In this document: positions 8,836-18,422 of the stretch, piece by piece
How positions within the stretch are numbered: the first letter of the stretch is position 1
Layout of the letters: every line of letters begins with the position of its first letter
Program-made: the position numbers and the translations under genes
The notes under the pieces: generated by a model
Told to the model about the DNA's origin: nothing
The model's input: only the letters and a program-made list of their open reading frames with translations
Database searches by the model: none
From: Alphaproteobacteria bacterium AO1-B
GTDB taxonomy: Bacteria; Pseudomonadota; Alphaproteobacteria; Rhizobiales; Stappiaceae
NCBI GenBank assembly: GCA_001890945.1
Contig: MLAX01000003.1
Coordinates: 434,001 to 498,000, forward strand
Reading direction: 5' to 3'
DNA: 64,000 nucleotides

Positions 8836-9894
8836 TTAGCTGCCGTTTGTAGACCGGCCACCCTTGATGTCCGGATGGAGCGTCTTGCCAAGGATGTGGT
8901 GATCCCGGCCGATGACGTGATGGCCGGTGCCGACAATCAGTGGATCTGGCTGGCCGACCACGCGGGTGTTTTTGCCCGGATAGGGCAGGGAGGACAGGAA
9001 ATGCTCCATGCAGTTGAGGCGAGCGCGTTTCTTGTCGTCCGACTTGACGATGGTCCAGGGCGCATCGGCGGTGTCGGTGTAGAAGAACATTGCTTCCTTC
9101 GCCTCGGTATAGTCGTCCCATTTGTCCAGAGACGCCTTGTCGATCGGGGAGAGTTTCCACTGTTTCAGCGGATCGATTTCCCGCTGCTTGAAACGGCGGC
9201 GCTGCTCGTCGGATGTCACCGAGAACCAGTATTTGAACATCAGAACTCCATCGCGAACCAGCATTCGTTCGACTTCAGGGCACTGACGCATGAATTCCAG
9301 GTACTGGTTGGGGGAGCAGAAGCCCATCACCCGTTCGACACCGGCGCGGTTGTACCAGGACCGGTCGAAGAACACCATTTCCCCGCCTGAGGGCAGGTTC
9401 TCAATGTAGCGCTGGAAGTACCACTGTTTGCTTTCGCGCTCTGTCGGCTTTTGAAGTGCAACCACGCGGGCCGCCCGCGGGTTCAGGTGTTCGTTGAATC
9501 GCTTGATCGTACCGCCTTTGCCAGCCGCATCCCGGCCTTCGAAAATGAGAACAATACGCTGATCGGTGTCCTGGACCCATTGCTGTGCTTTCAACAGCTC
9601 TGCCTGAAGGGCTGCTTTCCGTTTTTCATAGGGCGCCCGCTTCATCTTGTTGGCGTAAGGGTATTCACCGGTTTCGAAGACATGATTGATCGCCGCCGGA
9701 TCGCGCCGCATTTGGGCAAGTTGATGTAGGCGCTCGTTAGCTTCTTTTTGTTCAGCTGTTTCGGGAGCAGGGACCGCTTGCGCCGGAGTTTTCCGGGGGC
9801 GCCTCGGAGCTGGCTTTTTGGCCGGTTCGGTCAAGGTCCCGTTGTTGGCGGGTGCCTGGGTTTTGCTTTCGGTTGTAAGTGTCTCTGCGGCCAT
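8836..9894 (-). CDS. ppk2: Polyphosphate kinase 2
   Basis: 352 residues. An Ala/Pro/Lys-rich disordered leader (1-60) precedes the PPK2 domain. Walker A is FEGRDAAGKGGT near 118-129; the Walker B and lid region is VFFDRSWYNRAGVERVMGF near 174-192, followed by FWFSVTSDEQRRRF-type sequence (here KYWFSVTSDEQ). PPK2 uses polyphosphate to phosphorylate nucleoside diphosphates or, in other classes, monophosphates. Length and motifs fit the class that phosphorylates GDP/ADP. Ribosome site AGAGGACGCAAA is good. A clear terminator follows, so it is probably its own unit. Confidence 0.93.
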   Translation of the reverse strand: MAAETLTTESKTQAPANNGTLTEPAKKPAPRRPRKTPAQAVPAPETAEQKEANERLHQLAQMRRDPAAINHVFETGEYPYANKMKRAPYEKRKAALQAELLKAQQWVQDTDQRIVLIFEGRDAAGKGGTIKRFNEHLNPRAARVVALQKPTERESKQWYFQRYIENLPSGGEMVFFDRSWYNRAGVERVMGFCSPNQYLEFMRQCPEVERMLVRDGVLMFKYWFSVTSDEQRRRFKQREIDPLKQWKLSPIDKASLDKWDDYTEAKEAMFFYTDTADAPWTIVKSDDKKRARLNCMEHFLSSLPYPGKNTRVVGQPDPLIVGTGHHVIGRDHHILGKTLHPDIKGGRSTNGS

Positions 9895-10103
9895 TTTGCG
9901 TCCTCTCTTCGGGTCGCAAAATGGCTACGCCAGCAAAGTAATTTTTGCATTGATAAGGGTCAATTCCGTAGTGGTATTCCAGTCAAGATACTTATGTTTG
10001 GTTAAATTGGTCTTGCAGATTTCGACTAGAGGTTGCTGGCGTGTTGGTGCCTACTTTCCGTGTTTGACCTTCAAGTACTTCAAAAGAGGATTTGCTGGTC
10101 AAA

Positions 10104-11162
10104 TTAGCTTGTTGTTTTGCTGTTCTTGGAGGCGGTCTCAGCTTCAGCGGAGGATAAAAGTTCTCCCATGAAGTCGGACACGCTGGGCCCCTTAGTTGCA
10201 ATGAACGGCGCCGGCCGGCACACGGCAATCGCGGCAATGCCAATCCTTGCGGTCAAAATACCGTTGATGACACCCTCGCCAAGCCGCGCCGACAGACGTG
10301 CTGCCACACCGTGACCAAGCACTTGTGAGGCAAGGCTATCACCTGCGGCCATGCCGCCGGTAACTGCAAGATGGGCCAAGACGTGCTTGGCCAGCCGGAT
10401 AAAGCCAAGCGTGCCCGGACGCCCGCCGTAAAGGGTCGACAGTCGGCGGATGATGCGGACGTTTTCAAACAACACCATCATAAGGTCGACCAACGCCCGG
10501 GGGCTGACAGCCGTAACGATTGAGACCCGCTTGGCACTGTTCATGACGATCTTGCGGGCTTCCTGGTCCAGAGCCTGCAAAAGATCGCGCTCAGCCAGCA
10601 TCACCAGATCCTTGCCGTCGATGATCTCGCGCATATGGCCACTCAACGTCTTGCGTCCAAGCGCGGTCTCCGGTCGGTCCTGGTAAATGGCGAGGAGGTC
10701 TTTCAGGCTCTCTTGCGCCTTTTGCGCATCATCGGTGTCAGCGGCGGTTTGTAATCGCTCCCGGAGATCGTCGATGCGCTTGAGACGGAGAACACCGGCA
10801 AGTTCGCGTGCAGTCAGGCCAATCAGTCCGGCAACGGCGATGGCGGCAAGGGCGACGCCAAGCCATCCGAGCCAGTCGGTTCTGGAAAAGAGATCCCGGA
10901 TCAGGCTGTCTATGGCCAGGCCGATGCTGAGGGAAACAAGACCACCGAGACCAACCAGAAGCCATTTGCCGAAGCTGGAGCCGGACTTGGGTGTGCTGGC
11001 CGAGCGGGGGAGGCGCGGGGCTTCCTCGTCAAGCACCTCTTCGGTGATCAATGCGTGGTCGGCAGATGGGTTTTCAGCATGGTCATCGGAGAGCTGAACC
11101 TTGCTGTCATCGAGACGGAAGGCGGCCGGTTTGCGGGGCGGGCGGTTGTTCGTATCGGTCAT
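10104..11162 (-). CDS. YcjF-like membrane protein (TIGR01620/DUF697)
   Basis: 352 residues. A polar N-terminus (1-60) is followed by two transmembrane segments near 65-85 and 95-120 (WLLVGLGGLVSLSIGLAI; WLGWLGVALAAIAVAGLIGL), then a helical cytoplasmic domain that includes ALVDLMMVLFENVRIIRRL and SARLGEGVINGILTARIG, typical of the DUF697 part of YcjF. Its ATG overlaps the stop of the upstream YcjX gene by four bases (ATGA), so the two are translationally coupled. In enterobacteria ycjX and ycjF belong to the psp/RpoH envelope-stress regulon. No pspA is seen here. Confidence 0.88.
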   Translation of the reverse strand: MTDTNNRPPRKPAAFRLDDSKVQLSDDHAENPSADHALITEEVLDEEAPRLPRSASTPKSGSSFGKWLLVGLGGLVSLSIGLAIDSLIRDLFSRTDWLGWLGVALAAIAVAGLIGLTARELAGVLRLKRIDDLRERLQTAADTDDAQKAQESLKDLLAIYQDRPETALGRKTLSGHMREIIDGKDLVMLAERDLLQALDQEARKIVMNSAKRVSIVTAVSPRALVDLMMVLFENVRIIRRLSTLYGGRPGTLGFIRLAKHVLAHLAVTGGMAAGDSLASQVLGHGVAARLSARLGEGVINGILTARIGIAAIAVCRPAPFIATKGPSVSDFMGELLSSAEAETASKNSKTTS

Positions 11163-12658
11163 GCCAGACGGTCTCCGAGAAGGAATTCCAAGGCCCGGTC
11201 GAGGCGGATATGGGGTAGGGACAGTGTCAGGCCTTCTGCGGTCGTGTCCAGCTTCGGCGGCCGGAACCGCATGAACTGCAGTGAAGGATCAGTCTGACGC
11301 GGGGTTTGGCCGGTGTCTTGAGAAAGTGATTCAATATCCTCAAAGAGCATGTTCGGGTTTTCCGGTAAGTCGCCGGGAAACATCGCGATTTCCGTATTGC
11401 CGTCGTAGGTTTCTCCGTCGATCTTCTCGCCAGGCAGGGGCGTGCCAAGGATCGCCGGCAGTTTCTGGCCCTTGTGGCGGACACTGGCTTCGCGGGTCGC
11501 ACGCACGGCTGCGAGCGCAAGAACATCGACTTCAGCGCCCTTGAACCGCGCACGATCAGCGGCTCTGCCCACCAGGCGGTGGGTGATTGCTTCCAGACGG
11601 TCATGATCGGTCCGGTGAACATGGTCGGCCTTGGTCGCCGCAAAGAGGATCCGGTCAATCCTTCGGCTGAGAATGGACGACAGCCAGCTCCGGCGGCCCG
11701 GCCGGAATGCCGACAGCACTTCGCTGAGAGCAATTTCCAGATCCAGCATTGCATGTGGGCCCGCGTTTAGAGCCTGCAGGACATCGACGAGGACGATCTG
11801 TCGATCTAGCCGTGCAAAATGGTTGCGGAAGAACGGGCGGATCACATGGGTCTTGTAGGCCTCATAACGCCGCTCCATCATCGCGCGCATCGTGCCCGTC
11901 CGCGCCGGGGGCGCATCCGGGGCAATGTCGAGTGGGGCGAAGGTGAGCGCTGGAGACCCGTCAAGGTCGCCGGGCATCAGAAACCGACCGGGTGGCAGCA
12001 TCGACAAGGCATGTGCATCCGCGCGGCATGCGCTCAAGTAGCTTTTGAAAGCCACTGATAGTATCTGCGCAGTTTGTTCATCTTCCGGCGCATCCGCTTT
12101 TGCAGCGGCTTCATTCAATGCCTCAAGGTAGGGTCCGGCAATCGATGATCGGTGCTCTTTCCGTGCCCGCGCAACTGCCTCGGCTGAAAACGTCGCATAG
12201 TCCTTGTCCAGCAAGGGCAAATCCAAAAGCCATTCGCCGGGATAGTCGATGAGGTCGAGATGCAGGCGACCCGGCCCAAGTTTCCGGTAAACGTAGGAGG
12301 CGCTTTCATAGTCGATGGTCAGTCTGAGCTCCGACACTTGCCGCGTTGACTGCGGCCAGATCCGGTCTTTGACCAGTGCATGAACATGGCTTTCGTAGTC
12401 GAACCTTGGAACCGCATCGTCGGGCTGGGGCTGCAGGCGTGCACCGGTCATCCTCTGACCCGCTGCGGCGCTGAAGACAGGCAGGCGACCGCCATGCACC
12501 AGATTGTGTACGAGTGAGGTCAGGAACACGGTCTTGCCCGCGCGAGCAAGGCCGGTGACGCCGAGACGCAGGCTCGGCACAGCCAGGTCTGTTGCGGCAT
12601 CTGTCAGATTGGCAAGGGTCAGCCGGGCTTCTTCGGCGAGATTTGTCAGGGATGTCAA
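11159..12658 (-). CDS. YcjX-family P-loop protein
   Basis: 499 residues. The start is TTG, supported by GGAGG seven bases upstream and the lack of a nearby in-frame ATG. A P-loop GVTGLARAGKT lies at 33-43, followed by switch-like DLIDYPGEWLLDLPLL near 135-150 and ILFAATKADHVHRTDHDRL near 340. The latter resembles the TKAD base-specificity loop of GTPases. YcjX proteins are dynamin/Ras-like GTPases of the stress response and pair with YcjF, encoded next with a four-base overlap. Molecular role is not established. Confidence 0.9.
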   Translation of the reverse strand: MTSLTNLAEEARLTLANLTDAATDLAVPSLRLGVTGLARAGKTVFLTSLVHNLVHGGRLPVFSAAAGQRMTGARLQPQPDDAVPRFDYESHVHALVKDRIWPQSTRQVSELRLTIDYESASYVYRKLGPGRLHLDLIDYPGEWLLDLPLLDKDYATFSAEAVARARKEHRSSIAGPYLEALNEAAAKADAPEDEQTAQILSVAFKSYLSACRADAHALSMLPPGRFLMPGDLDGSPALTFAPLDIAPDAPPARTGTMRAMMERRYEAYKTHVIRPFFRNHFARLDRQIVLVDVLQALNAGPHAMLDLEIALSEVLSAFRPGRRSWLSSILSRRIDRILFAATKADHVHRTDHDRLEAITHRLVGRAADRARFKGAEVDVLALAAVRATREASVRHKGQKLPAILGTPLPGEKIDGETYDGNTEIAMFPGDLPENPNMLFEDIESLSQDTGQTPRQTDPSLQFMRFRPPKLDTTAEGLTLSLPHIRLDRALEFLLGDRLA

Positions 12659-12728
12659 GCAATGGCCTCCATGGTCGTCATGTAGGCGTCAGTCCATGGA
12701 CTTGCAAATGTCAGTGGCGCTCCGGCGG

Positions 12729-13256
12729 TTAGTCGTCCAATTTTGCGGCGAGATCCCGGGGCTTGACGAACCGCTCCAGGTGGCCGGTTCCGATCTGCAC
12801 TTCATCCCAGCTGGCGATGTCGAAGTCGATGACCGCGAGCGCGCCAGTGGGGAACTTGATCCGCAGATCTGCCATGGCATCTGCATCACCGGTTCCGGCG
12901 AGTTCGATTGCGGTCTGCTCGGTGGCCGGGTTGTGCCCAATCACCATCAGCTGTTGGGCCCGTCCGCCATGGCGCCGGATCACGTTGGTGTAGCTGAGAT
13001 CGCTTTCGTCGTAGATATCGGACAACAGATGGATCTGCGCTTCCTGGGGTTGAAAGGGTAGGGTCCGAGAGAGCGTCTCGCGGGTTCGCAAAGAGGTGGA
13101 GCACAGAATGCGGTTCGGAAGGAGGTTTTGTTCGCGCAGATACCGCCCCATCACGCGGGCTGCAGATTTCCCGCGTCCGTTCAATGGACGGTCAAAATCT
13201 GCAAGATCGGCGTCTCCCCAGTCGGATTTTGCGTGCCTAAAAAGGTAGAGACGCAT
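12729..13256 (-). CDS. SixA-like histidine phosphatase
   Basis: 175 residues of the phosphoglycerate mutase/SixA superfamily. The catalytic RHG-type motif is LFRHAKSDWGD at the N-terminus (His 8), the second arginine is in CSTSLRTRETL and the second histidine in MVIGHNPATEQ. The short size matches SixA-type phosphatases, which remove phosphate from phosphohistidine in phosphotransfer proteins; other small-molecule substrates are possible. It lies 39 bp after the secreted hypothetical protein, on the same strand. Confidence 0.88.
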   Translation of the reverse strand: MRLYLFRHAKSDWGDADLADFDRPLNGRGKSAARVMGRYLREQNLLPNRILCSTSLRTRETLSRTLPFQPQEAQIHLLSDIYDESDLSYTNVIRRHGGRAQQLMVIGHNPATEQTAIELAGTGDADAMADLRIKFPTGALAVIDFDIASWDEVQIGTGHLERFVKPRDLAAKLDD

Positions 13257-13295
13257 GCAGATGCCCTCGCTTTTGTCCTTTGGAGCCGAACCGGG

Positions 13296-13835
13296 TCAAT
13301 TCTGGCGGGCCAATGCTTCTGTGAAAGACGCGATTGCCGGGCCAATGTCAATTTCCTGGGTTGGTAGAGTGTAGGCCATCCAAAGGGTGAAGTCGGCTTT
13401 CGCACCTGCAAAATGCCAGAAGGTTTCGCATTGGGTCGCGTTATCCCGCGTTCCGGTCTTGAAGGAAATGCCCGTCTCCGCGGGGCCGCTTAACAAGATG
13501 GATTCAAATCCGGCTGCTTTATAGCTGCGTGAAAAACTGACTGCTTCGCGGCGTCCTGAGCCTTGCAAGTGCATCCGCAATACCGCGGTAATGCCGTCGC
13601 GGCCGGTATAGATGCAGCCAGCCAGGCTGGAGCCATCACCTTCCATCACCTTGATACGGTAAAAAGCTCCAATAACATCCGGGCAGCGCAGGCCGGTGAA
13701 ATGCCGCAGGCCCTCTACATCGCTCTGCCAGCCAGCCTCAGCTTCCGGGCTCACCTGGGCCTCGGCGGCATCAATGCCGGAGAGTGTCCAAGCGCCGATC
13801 AAGCAGAGGAGGGCAAGTTTCGTCAGATGGAGCAT
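13296..13835 (-). CDS. Secreted hypothetical protein (179 aa)
   Basis: The N-terminus has a signal peptide (MLHLTKLALLCLIGAWTLSG, then DAAEAQ with likely cleavage after AEA). The mature part is about 150 residues, with cysteines in GLRCPDVIG, LAGCIYTG and ATQCETF, so disulfides in the periplasm are likely. No known domain is recognised. It lies 23 bp after the MoxR gene and ahead of the SixA-like gene on the same strand, so it may share their transcript. It ends in ASFTEALARQN. Confidence 0.7.
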   Translation of the reverse strand: MLHLTKLALLCLIGAWTLSGIDAAEAQVSPEAEAGWQSDVEGLRHFTGLRCPDVIGAFYRIKVMEGDGSSLAGCIYTGRDGITAVLRMHLQGSGRREAVSFSRSYKAAGFESILLSGPAETGISFKTGTRDNATQCETFWHFAGAKADFTLWMAYTLPTQEIDIGPAIASFTEALARQN

Positions 13836-13858
13836 GTCAGATGCGTCCCGTGATCGGA

Positions 13859-14704
13859 TTATCCCCGTTCCCGGCGTGCCATGAATGCCAGACGTTCAAA
13901 AAGATGGACATCCTGTTCATTCTTCAGCAAAGCACCGTGCAGGGGCGGAATCAATTTCCCACTATCCTGTTGGCGCAAGGTCTCAGGGTCAATGTCTTCA
14001 TTTAGAAGCAGCTTGATCCAATCGATAAGCTCCGAGGTTGACGGCTTCTTCTTCAGGCCCGGAACATCCCGGACTTCAAAGAACATGCGCAGTGCTTCGT
14101 TGAGCAAGCGCTGCTTGATGCCCGGAAAGTGAACTTCGACGATTTCTGTCATCGTCTCAGCATCCGGGAATTTGATGAAGTGGAAGAAACAGCGGCGCAA
14201 GAAGGCGTCCGGCAGGTCCTTTTCGTTGTTCGACGTAATGATCACGACGGGGCGTTGCTTGGCGCGAACCGTTTCACCTGTCTCGTAAACGTGGAACTCC
14301 ATGCGATCGAGTTCGAGCAGAAGGTCGTTCGGAAACTCGATATCCGCCTTGTCGATTTCATCGATCAGCAGAACCGGTTTTTCCGGTGCCACGAACGCAT
14401 CCCAGAGTTTGCCTTTGCGGATGTAGTTGTTGATGTCCTTGACCCGTTCATCGCCGAGCTGGCTGTCGCGAAGACGTGGCACCGCATCGTACTCGTAAAG
14501 TCCCTGCTGCGCTTTCGTCGTCGATTTGACATGCCATTCGATCAACGGGGCGTTGAGCGCTTGAGCGACTTGTTCAGCCAGGACAGTCTTTCCAGTTCCC
14601 GGTTCGCCCTTGACCAGAAGGGGCCGCTCGAGTGCGACTGCGGCATTGACCGCAACTCTCAAATCCTCAGTGGCGATGTAACTATCGGTGCCTTCAAAGC
14701 GCAT
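13859..14704 (-). CDS. MoxR-type AAA+ ATPase
   Basis: 281 residues from the ATG at 14704, which has AGGG eight bases upstream. An in-frame ATG at 14725 has no ribosome site. Walker A is KGEPGTGKT (32-40), Walker B is VLLIDEIDKAD (111-121), sensor 1 is VVIITSNNEKDLPDAFLRR and includes the arginine-finger region. MoxR ATPases act with VWA proteins as chaperones for metal insertion or complex maturation. The CoxE-like VWA gene is on the same strand at 7522-8697, unusually far away. The gene is divergent from flgE. Confidence 0.9.
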   Translation of the reverse strand: MRFEGTDSYIATEDLRVAVNAAVALERPLLVKGEPGTGKTVLAEQVAQALNAPLIEWHVKSTTKAQQGLYEYDAVPRLRDSQLGDERVKDINNYIRKGKLWDAFVAPEKPVLLIDEIDKADIEFPNDLLLELDRMEFHVYETGETVRAKQRPVVIITSNNEKDLPDAFLRRCFFHFIKFPDAETMTEIVEVHFPGIKQRLLNEALRMFFEVRDVPGLKKKPSTSELIDWIKLLLNEDIDPETLRQQDSGKLIPPLHGALLKNEQDVHLFERLAFMARRERG

Positions 14705-14938
14705 GTGGGTGTCCCTGTCATTCATGTTGCCGAAAGGTGGCAGGCAGGAGCATGGGATGCAAGTCAGCTTTTTGCAGAGTGTGCTGGTTGAGCACCGGTA
14801 AGTGGAGACTCTTGCCCGTTCGCCGGGAAGTTTTTGCCGCTCTGAACACGGTGTGCCGCCGTCACTCGCCGATAGGTAATCCAGGAAAAATAATCTATCT
14901 AACTGATATTATTCATTTAATCTGAATCATGTGCTGTT

Positions 14939-14954
14939 TGGCACATTGCTTGCT
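14939..14954 (+). promoter_or_regulatory. Sigma-54 promoter of flgE
   Basis: TGGCAC-attgc-TTGCT matches the -24/-12 consensus (TGGCAC-N5-TTGCW) at every position. It lies 66 bp before the flgE start codon. Hook genes are sigma-54 dependent in Caulobacter, which makes this assignment fit. Confidence 0.85.
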
Positions 14955-15019
14955 GATCCTCTTCGAAACCGGGCTGTCCTTGTTCAGGAGCATGCCCACA
15001 GTGACCAAGAGGACGAAAC

Positions 15020-16456
15020 ATGGGTATTTACGGGGCGATCAACTCCGCCGTTTCTGGTTTGTCAGCGCAGGCGACCGCGCTTGAAAATATCTCGGGCAAC
15101 GTTGCGAACTCACAGACGGTTGGGTTCAAGCGTCTCGATACGACCTTCTCCGATCTGGTATCCGGTGGCGGTTCCACGCAGGCCGATCAGGTGTCAGGAA
15201 CAACCTATGCCACGTCGCGTGCAACCAACACGATCGGCGGCGATATCTCATCCAACGATGTTGATACCTATATGGCCATCAATGGCGAAGGTTACTTCGT
15301 CGTGACACAGGCAGCCGATTTTGTTGACGGCTCAACAACCTTTGCGGATGACACGTTCTATACACGGGCTGGCGACTTTGAAGTCAACAAGGAAGGCTAC
15401 TTCGTCAACCAGTCGGGTTACTATCTGAAGGGGTTTCCTCTTGATCCGACGACCGGCAACCCGGTCGGTGACAATCCATCGGTTATTCAGATCAACAGTC
15501 AGCCGCTGGCCGCGAATTCAACAACAACTGTGAATTACCAAGCGAGCTTGCCGACTGTTCCAGATACCACGAACTACGATGGTTCCGATGCCGCAACGGC
15601 CCTTCTGAATACAGGTGCGAACTCTCCGCCTGCGACTGGTGCAAACCTTGGAGCCAGCGACATCGCGGTTGGCGGCACCAATGAAACGGACTTCCTGGCC
15701 ACTTCAATTACAGGCGGTTCTGTCACAACCTACAATTCGAACGGCTCGGAAGTTCCATTGAATATCCGCTGGGCAAAGATCGACAACACTGCAGGCGCTG
15801 AAGTCTGGAGCATGTACATTGATACCGGCGGCGATGCGACGAACGAGTACTACAAGATCGGTGATGTAACGTTTGACGGTAACGGCGACATCAGCACGCT
15901 TACCCCGAACGGGGCCGGCGCGGTAACGGTCACCAACACTGGTACGGAAAGCTTCACGCTTGATGAAATCACAGTAGGCGGTGTCACAGCTGGTACTGCT
16001 GGTAACGCAGCCGACAGCATCACCATCTCTTTTGCAAATGGTTCTTTGACGCAATTTGCAGATCCGGACGGAATTGCGACATCCGTCAACCTGAGCCAGA
16101 ACGGTTATGCGGCTGGCGAGCTTACAAACATCGCCATCGATGAATCTGGCCGCGTGATTGCGAGCTATTCCAACAACCAGACACGTGCGCTGTATGAGAT
16201 TCCACTGGCAACTTTCCAGGCCGAGCAGAACCTGCGCCGGGTGGATGGAGCGGCCTTTGCTGCGACCTCCGACTCCGGTGATGCCGACCTGTCCGGCGGC
16301 GGTGCCGTGATCTCCAACGCTCTTGAGCTCTCCAACGCAGATATTGCGGACGAGTTTTCCAAGCTGATCATTACGCAGCAAGCCTATTCGGCAAACTCCA
16401 GGATCGTCACCTCTGCGGACGAAATGCTGGACAGCGCCCTGAACATGGTCCGCTAA
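15020..16456 (+). CDS. flgE: Flagellar hook protein FlgE
   Basis: 478 residues. The N-terminal D0 domain has MGIYGAINSAVSGLSAQ and NISGNVANSQTVGFKRLDT. MAINGEGYFVV follows near residue 90, then D1/D2 beta regions, and the C-terminus ends in LIITQQAYSANSRIV and DEMLDSALNMVR. FlgE polymerises outside the cell to form the universal joint. GAGGACGAAAC precedes the ATG. It is first in a row flgE-flgK-flgL with 67-bp and 3-bp gaps, and carries a perfect sigma-54 promoter upstream. The start is unambiguous. Confidence 0.96.
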   Translation: MGIYGAINSAVSGLSAQATALENISGNVANSQTVGFKRLDTTFSDLVSGGGSTQADQVSGTTYATSRATNTIGGDISSNDVDTYMAINGEGYFVVTQAADFVDGSTTFADDTFYTRAGDFEVNKEGYFVNQSGYYLKGFPLDPTTGNPVGDNPSVIQINSQPLAANSTTTVNYQASLPTVPDTTNYDGSDAATALLNTGANSPPATGANLGASDIAVGGTNETDFLATSITGGSVTTYNSNGSEVPLNIRWAKIDNTAGAEVWSMYIDTGGDATNEYYKIGDVTFDGNGDISTLTPNGAGAVTVTNTGTESFTLDEITVGGVTAGTAGNAADSITISFANGSLTQFADPDGIATSVNLSQNGYAAGELTNIAIDESGRVIASYSNNQTRALYEIPLATFQAEQNLRRVDGAAFAATSDSGDADLSGGGAVISNALELSNADIADEFSKLIITQQAYSANSRIVTSADEMLDSALNMVR

Positions 16457-16523
16457 CGCTCATCTGCTGGCGGCTTTGGCCGCCAGCGATCCCTTTTCTG
16501 AGTAATTCTGAGGAGTAGCCGCC

Positions 16524-18419
16524 ATGGGACTGACAAGTGCCCTGAACACAGCGGTTTTCGGCATATCGTTCAATCAGCGTCAGATCGATGTCACCGCATC
16601 GAATATCGCGAACGCTGATACGGCCGGCTATTCCAAGAAAACAGTCTCTGCAAATGCTTACTTCGACGGCGAAGGCAATGTCGCCGGGATCGTCACCAAC
16701 GAGATCAGCCGCATCATCAATGAAGAAATCCAATCGGATTACTTCAATTCCTTGGCCGACACGAACTACGGCAAACAGATTGCGGCTTTCACAGATCGTC
16801 TCGACGACATTTTTGGCACCATTGGTGATCAGACCGGCCTCTCAGCCCTGGCAGGGGAGTTGACCGCGGCGCTGTCGTCGCTGGTCAACCAACCAGGCAA
16901 CTACGCCGCTCAGCAGGAAGTGGTGGCTGCTGCTGACGCAATGGCGCGGGAATTGAATTCCTCCTACCAGCAGATCGCCGATCTGCGCCAGGAGGCGGAC
17001 GAGGCGCTTGCTCGCCAGACGGAGACAGTAAACAGCCTTCTATCCAGCATTGAATCAATCGATGCGGCCATTCGCGATGCCACACAGGCTGGCGTTTCCA
17101 GCTCGGAAATGGAAGACGAGCGCGACCGCCTCGTTGAACAGCTTTCCGGTTACCTGGATCTCAATGTCAGCAAAACGACCACGAATACGCTTTTTATTCA
17201 GACCAAAAACGGTCAGCCGTTGTTCTCTGATGGCGAGGCTGCAACACTTGCCTTTCAGCCGACAAACAGGCTGGGAGCAGATCAGCAGGGTAACGCCATA
17301 GTCGCAACGACGGCCGGTGGTGCCCAGTTTGATATCGTACCTGCAGGGGCGTCAGGACGTGACCGCACGACTGGCACGGGCCTCATGGTCGCAACCATGG
17401 AGTTGCGGGACGACGTCCTGATCGAGGCGCAAAAACAGCTGGACACCATCGCAGCTGAACTTTCTCTGGCGTTTTCCAATGTGACGCAAGCCAGCACAGC
17501 GGCAACCGTCGGTCCGGATACGGGCTTCGATCTGCCTGTGTCCGGTCTTCAATCCGGCAATACAATCAATCTGGAGTACACCGACTCGGCTGGTCAGTCG
17601 CAGACGATCACGCTTATGGCTGTTAGCGATCCTACGCTGTTGCCGCTTGCAGATACAGCAACAACCAATCCGAATGATACGGTTGTCGGCATTGACATCT
17701 CCAGCGGTACTCCTGCGACCTACATCACGAATATTATCGCAGCCTTGGGAACCGCAGCGCCAGATTTGCAGGTCTCAAACGACGGAAGTGACAACCTGCG
17801 CATTCTCGGCGACAGTACCACCGTACCCAATGCGACAACGGTTGAGAGTTTGTCGGCGAATATTACGCCTTCAGCGACCACCGATCAGGGCTTGGGTCTG
17901 TCGATCTTTGTCGATCAGCGCAACGGCACTGAAGTGTTTACCGATGCTCCTGAGAACGGCGGACAGCGCGTCGGTTATGCGAACGGAATAAGCGTCAATC
18001 CAGCTCTGCTGGCAGACAGTTCTTTGCTTGTCGATTACCAGACAACCCCAGCTGCAAACTCTGAGAACGATCCTGCGCGGGCGCAGTATCTGCTGAATGC
18101 ATTGACCAACGAAACTGGCTATTTCGATCCAGAGGCCGGTATGGGCAGCAGCTCGAGCCCGTTCCAAGGAACTGTTCTGGACTACATCAACCAGACGGTG
18201 GCCTATCAGGGCAACCAGGCAGCTGATGCAAAGACATATTCGGATTCCAAAGAAGCTCTGACGCTCAATCTCGCGGTCCGGTACGAGGAAAGCTACTCGG
18301 TCAATCTCGATGCTGAAATGGCGTTTCTGGTTCAGCTGGAAAACGCCTATGCGGCGAATGCCCGTGTCATGCAGACAATCAATGATCTGATGCAAGAACT
18401 TCTGAATGTGGTGAGGTAG
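16524..18419 (+). CDS. flgK: Hook-associated protein FlgK (HAP1)
   Basis: 631 residues. The conserved N-terminus is MGLTSALNTAVFGISFNQRQ, then ASNIANADTAGYSKKTV, and the C-terminus is LVQLENAYAANARVMQTIND followed by LMQELLNVVR. The central part holds the coiled-coil D1 (residues 90-220) and a variable beta-rich middle, larger than in enterics (about 550). FlgK forms the first junction layer between hook and filament. TGAGGAGTAGCCGCC gives a strong ribosome site. It follows flgE and almost abuts flgL. Confidence 0.96.
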   Translation: MGLTSALNTAVFGISFNQRQIDVTASNIANADTAGYSKKTVSANAYFDGEGNVAGIVTNEISRIINEEIQSDYFNSLADTNYGKQIAAFTDRLDDIFGTIGDQTGLSALAGELTAALSSLVNQPGNYAAQQEVVAAADAMARELNSSYQQIADLRQEADEALARQTETVNSLLSSIESIDAAIRDATQAGVSSSEMEDERDRLVEQLSGYLDLNVSKTTTNTLFIQTKNGQPLFSDGEAATLAFQPTNRLGADQQGNAIVATTAGGAQFDIVPAGASGRDRTTGTGLMVATMELRDDVLIEAQKQLDTIAAELSLAFSNVTQASTAATVGPDTGFDLPVSGLQSGNTINLEYTDSAGQSQTITLMAVSDPTLLPLADTATTNPNDTVVGIDISSGTPATYITNIIAALGTAAPDLQVSNDGSDNLRILGDSTTVPNATTVESLSANITPSATTDQGLGLSIFVDQRNGTEVFTDAPENGGQRVGYANGISVNPALLADSSLLVDYQTTPAANSENDPARAQYLLNALTNETGYFDPEAGMGSSSSPFQGTVLDYINQTVAYQGNQAADAKTYSDSKEALTLNLAVRYEESYSVNLDAEMAFLVQLENAYAANARVMQTINDLMQELLNVVR

Positions 18420-18422
18420 CGT

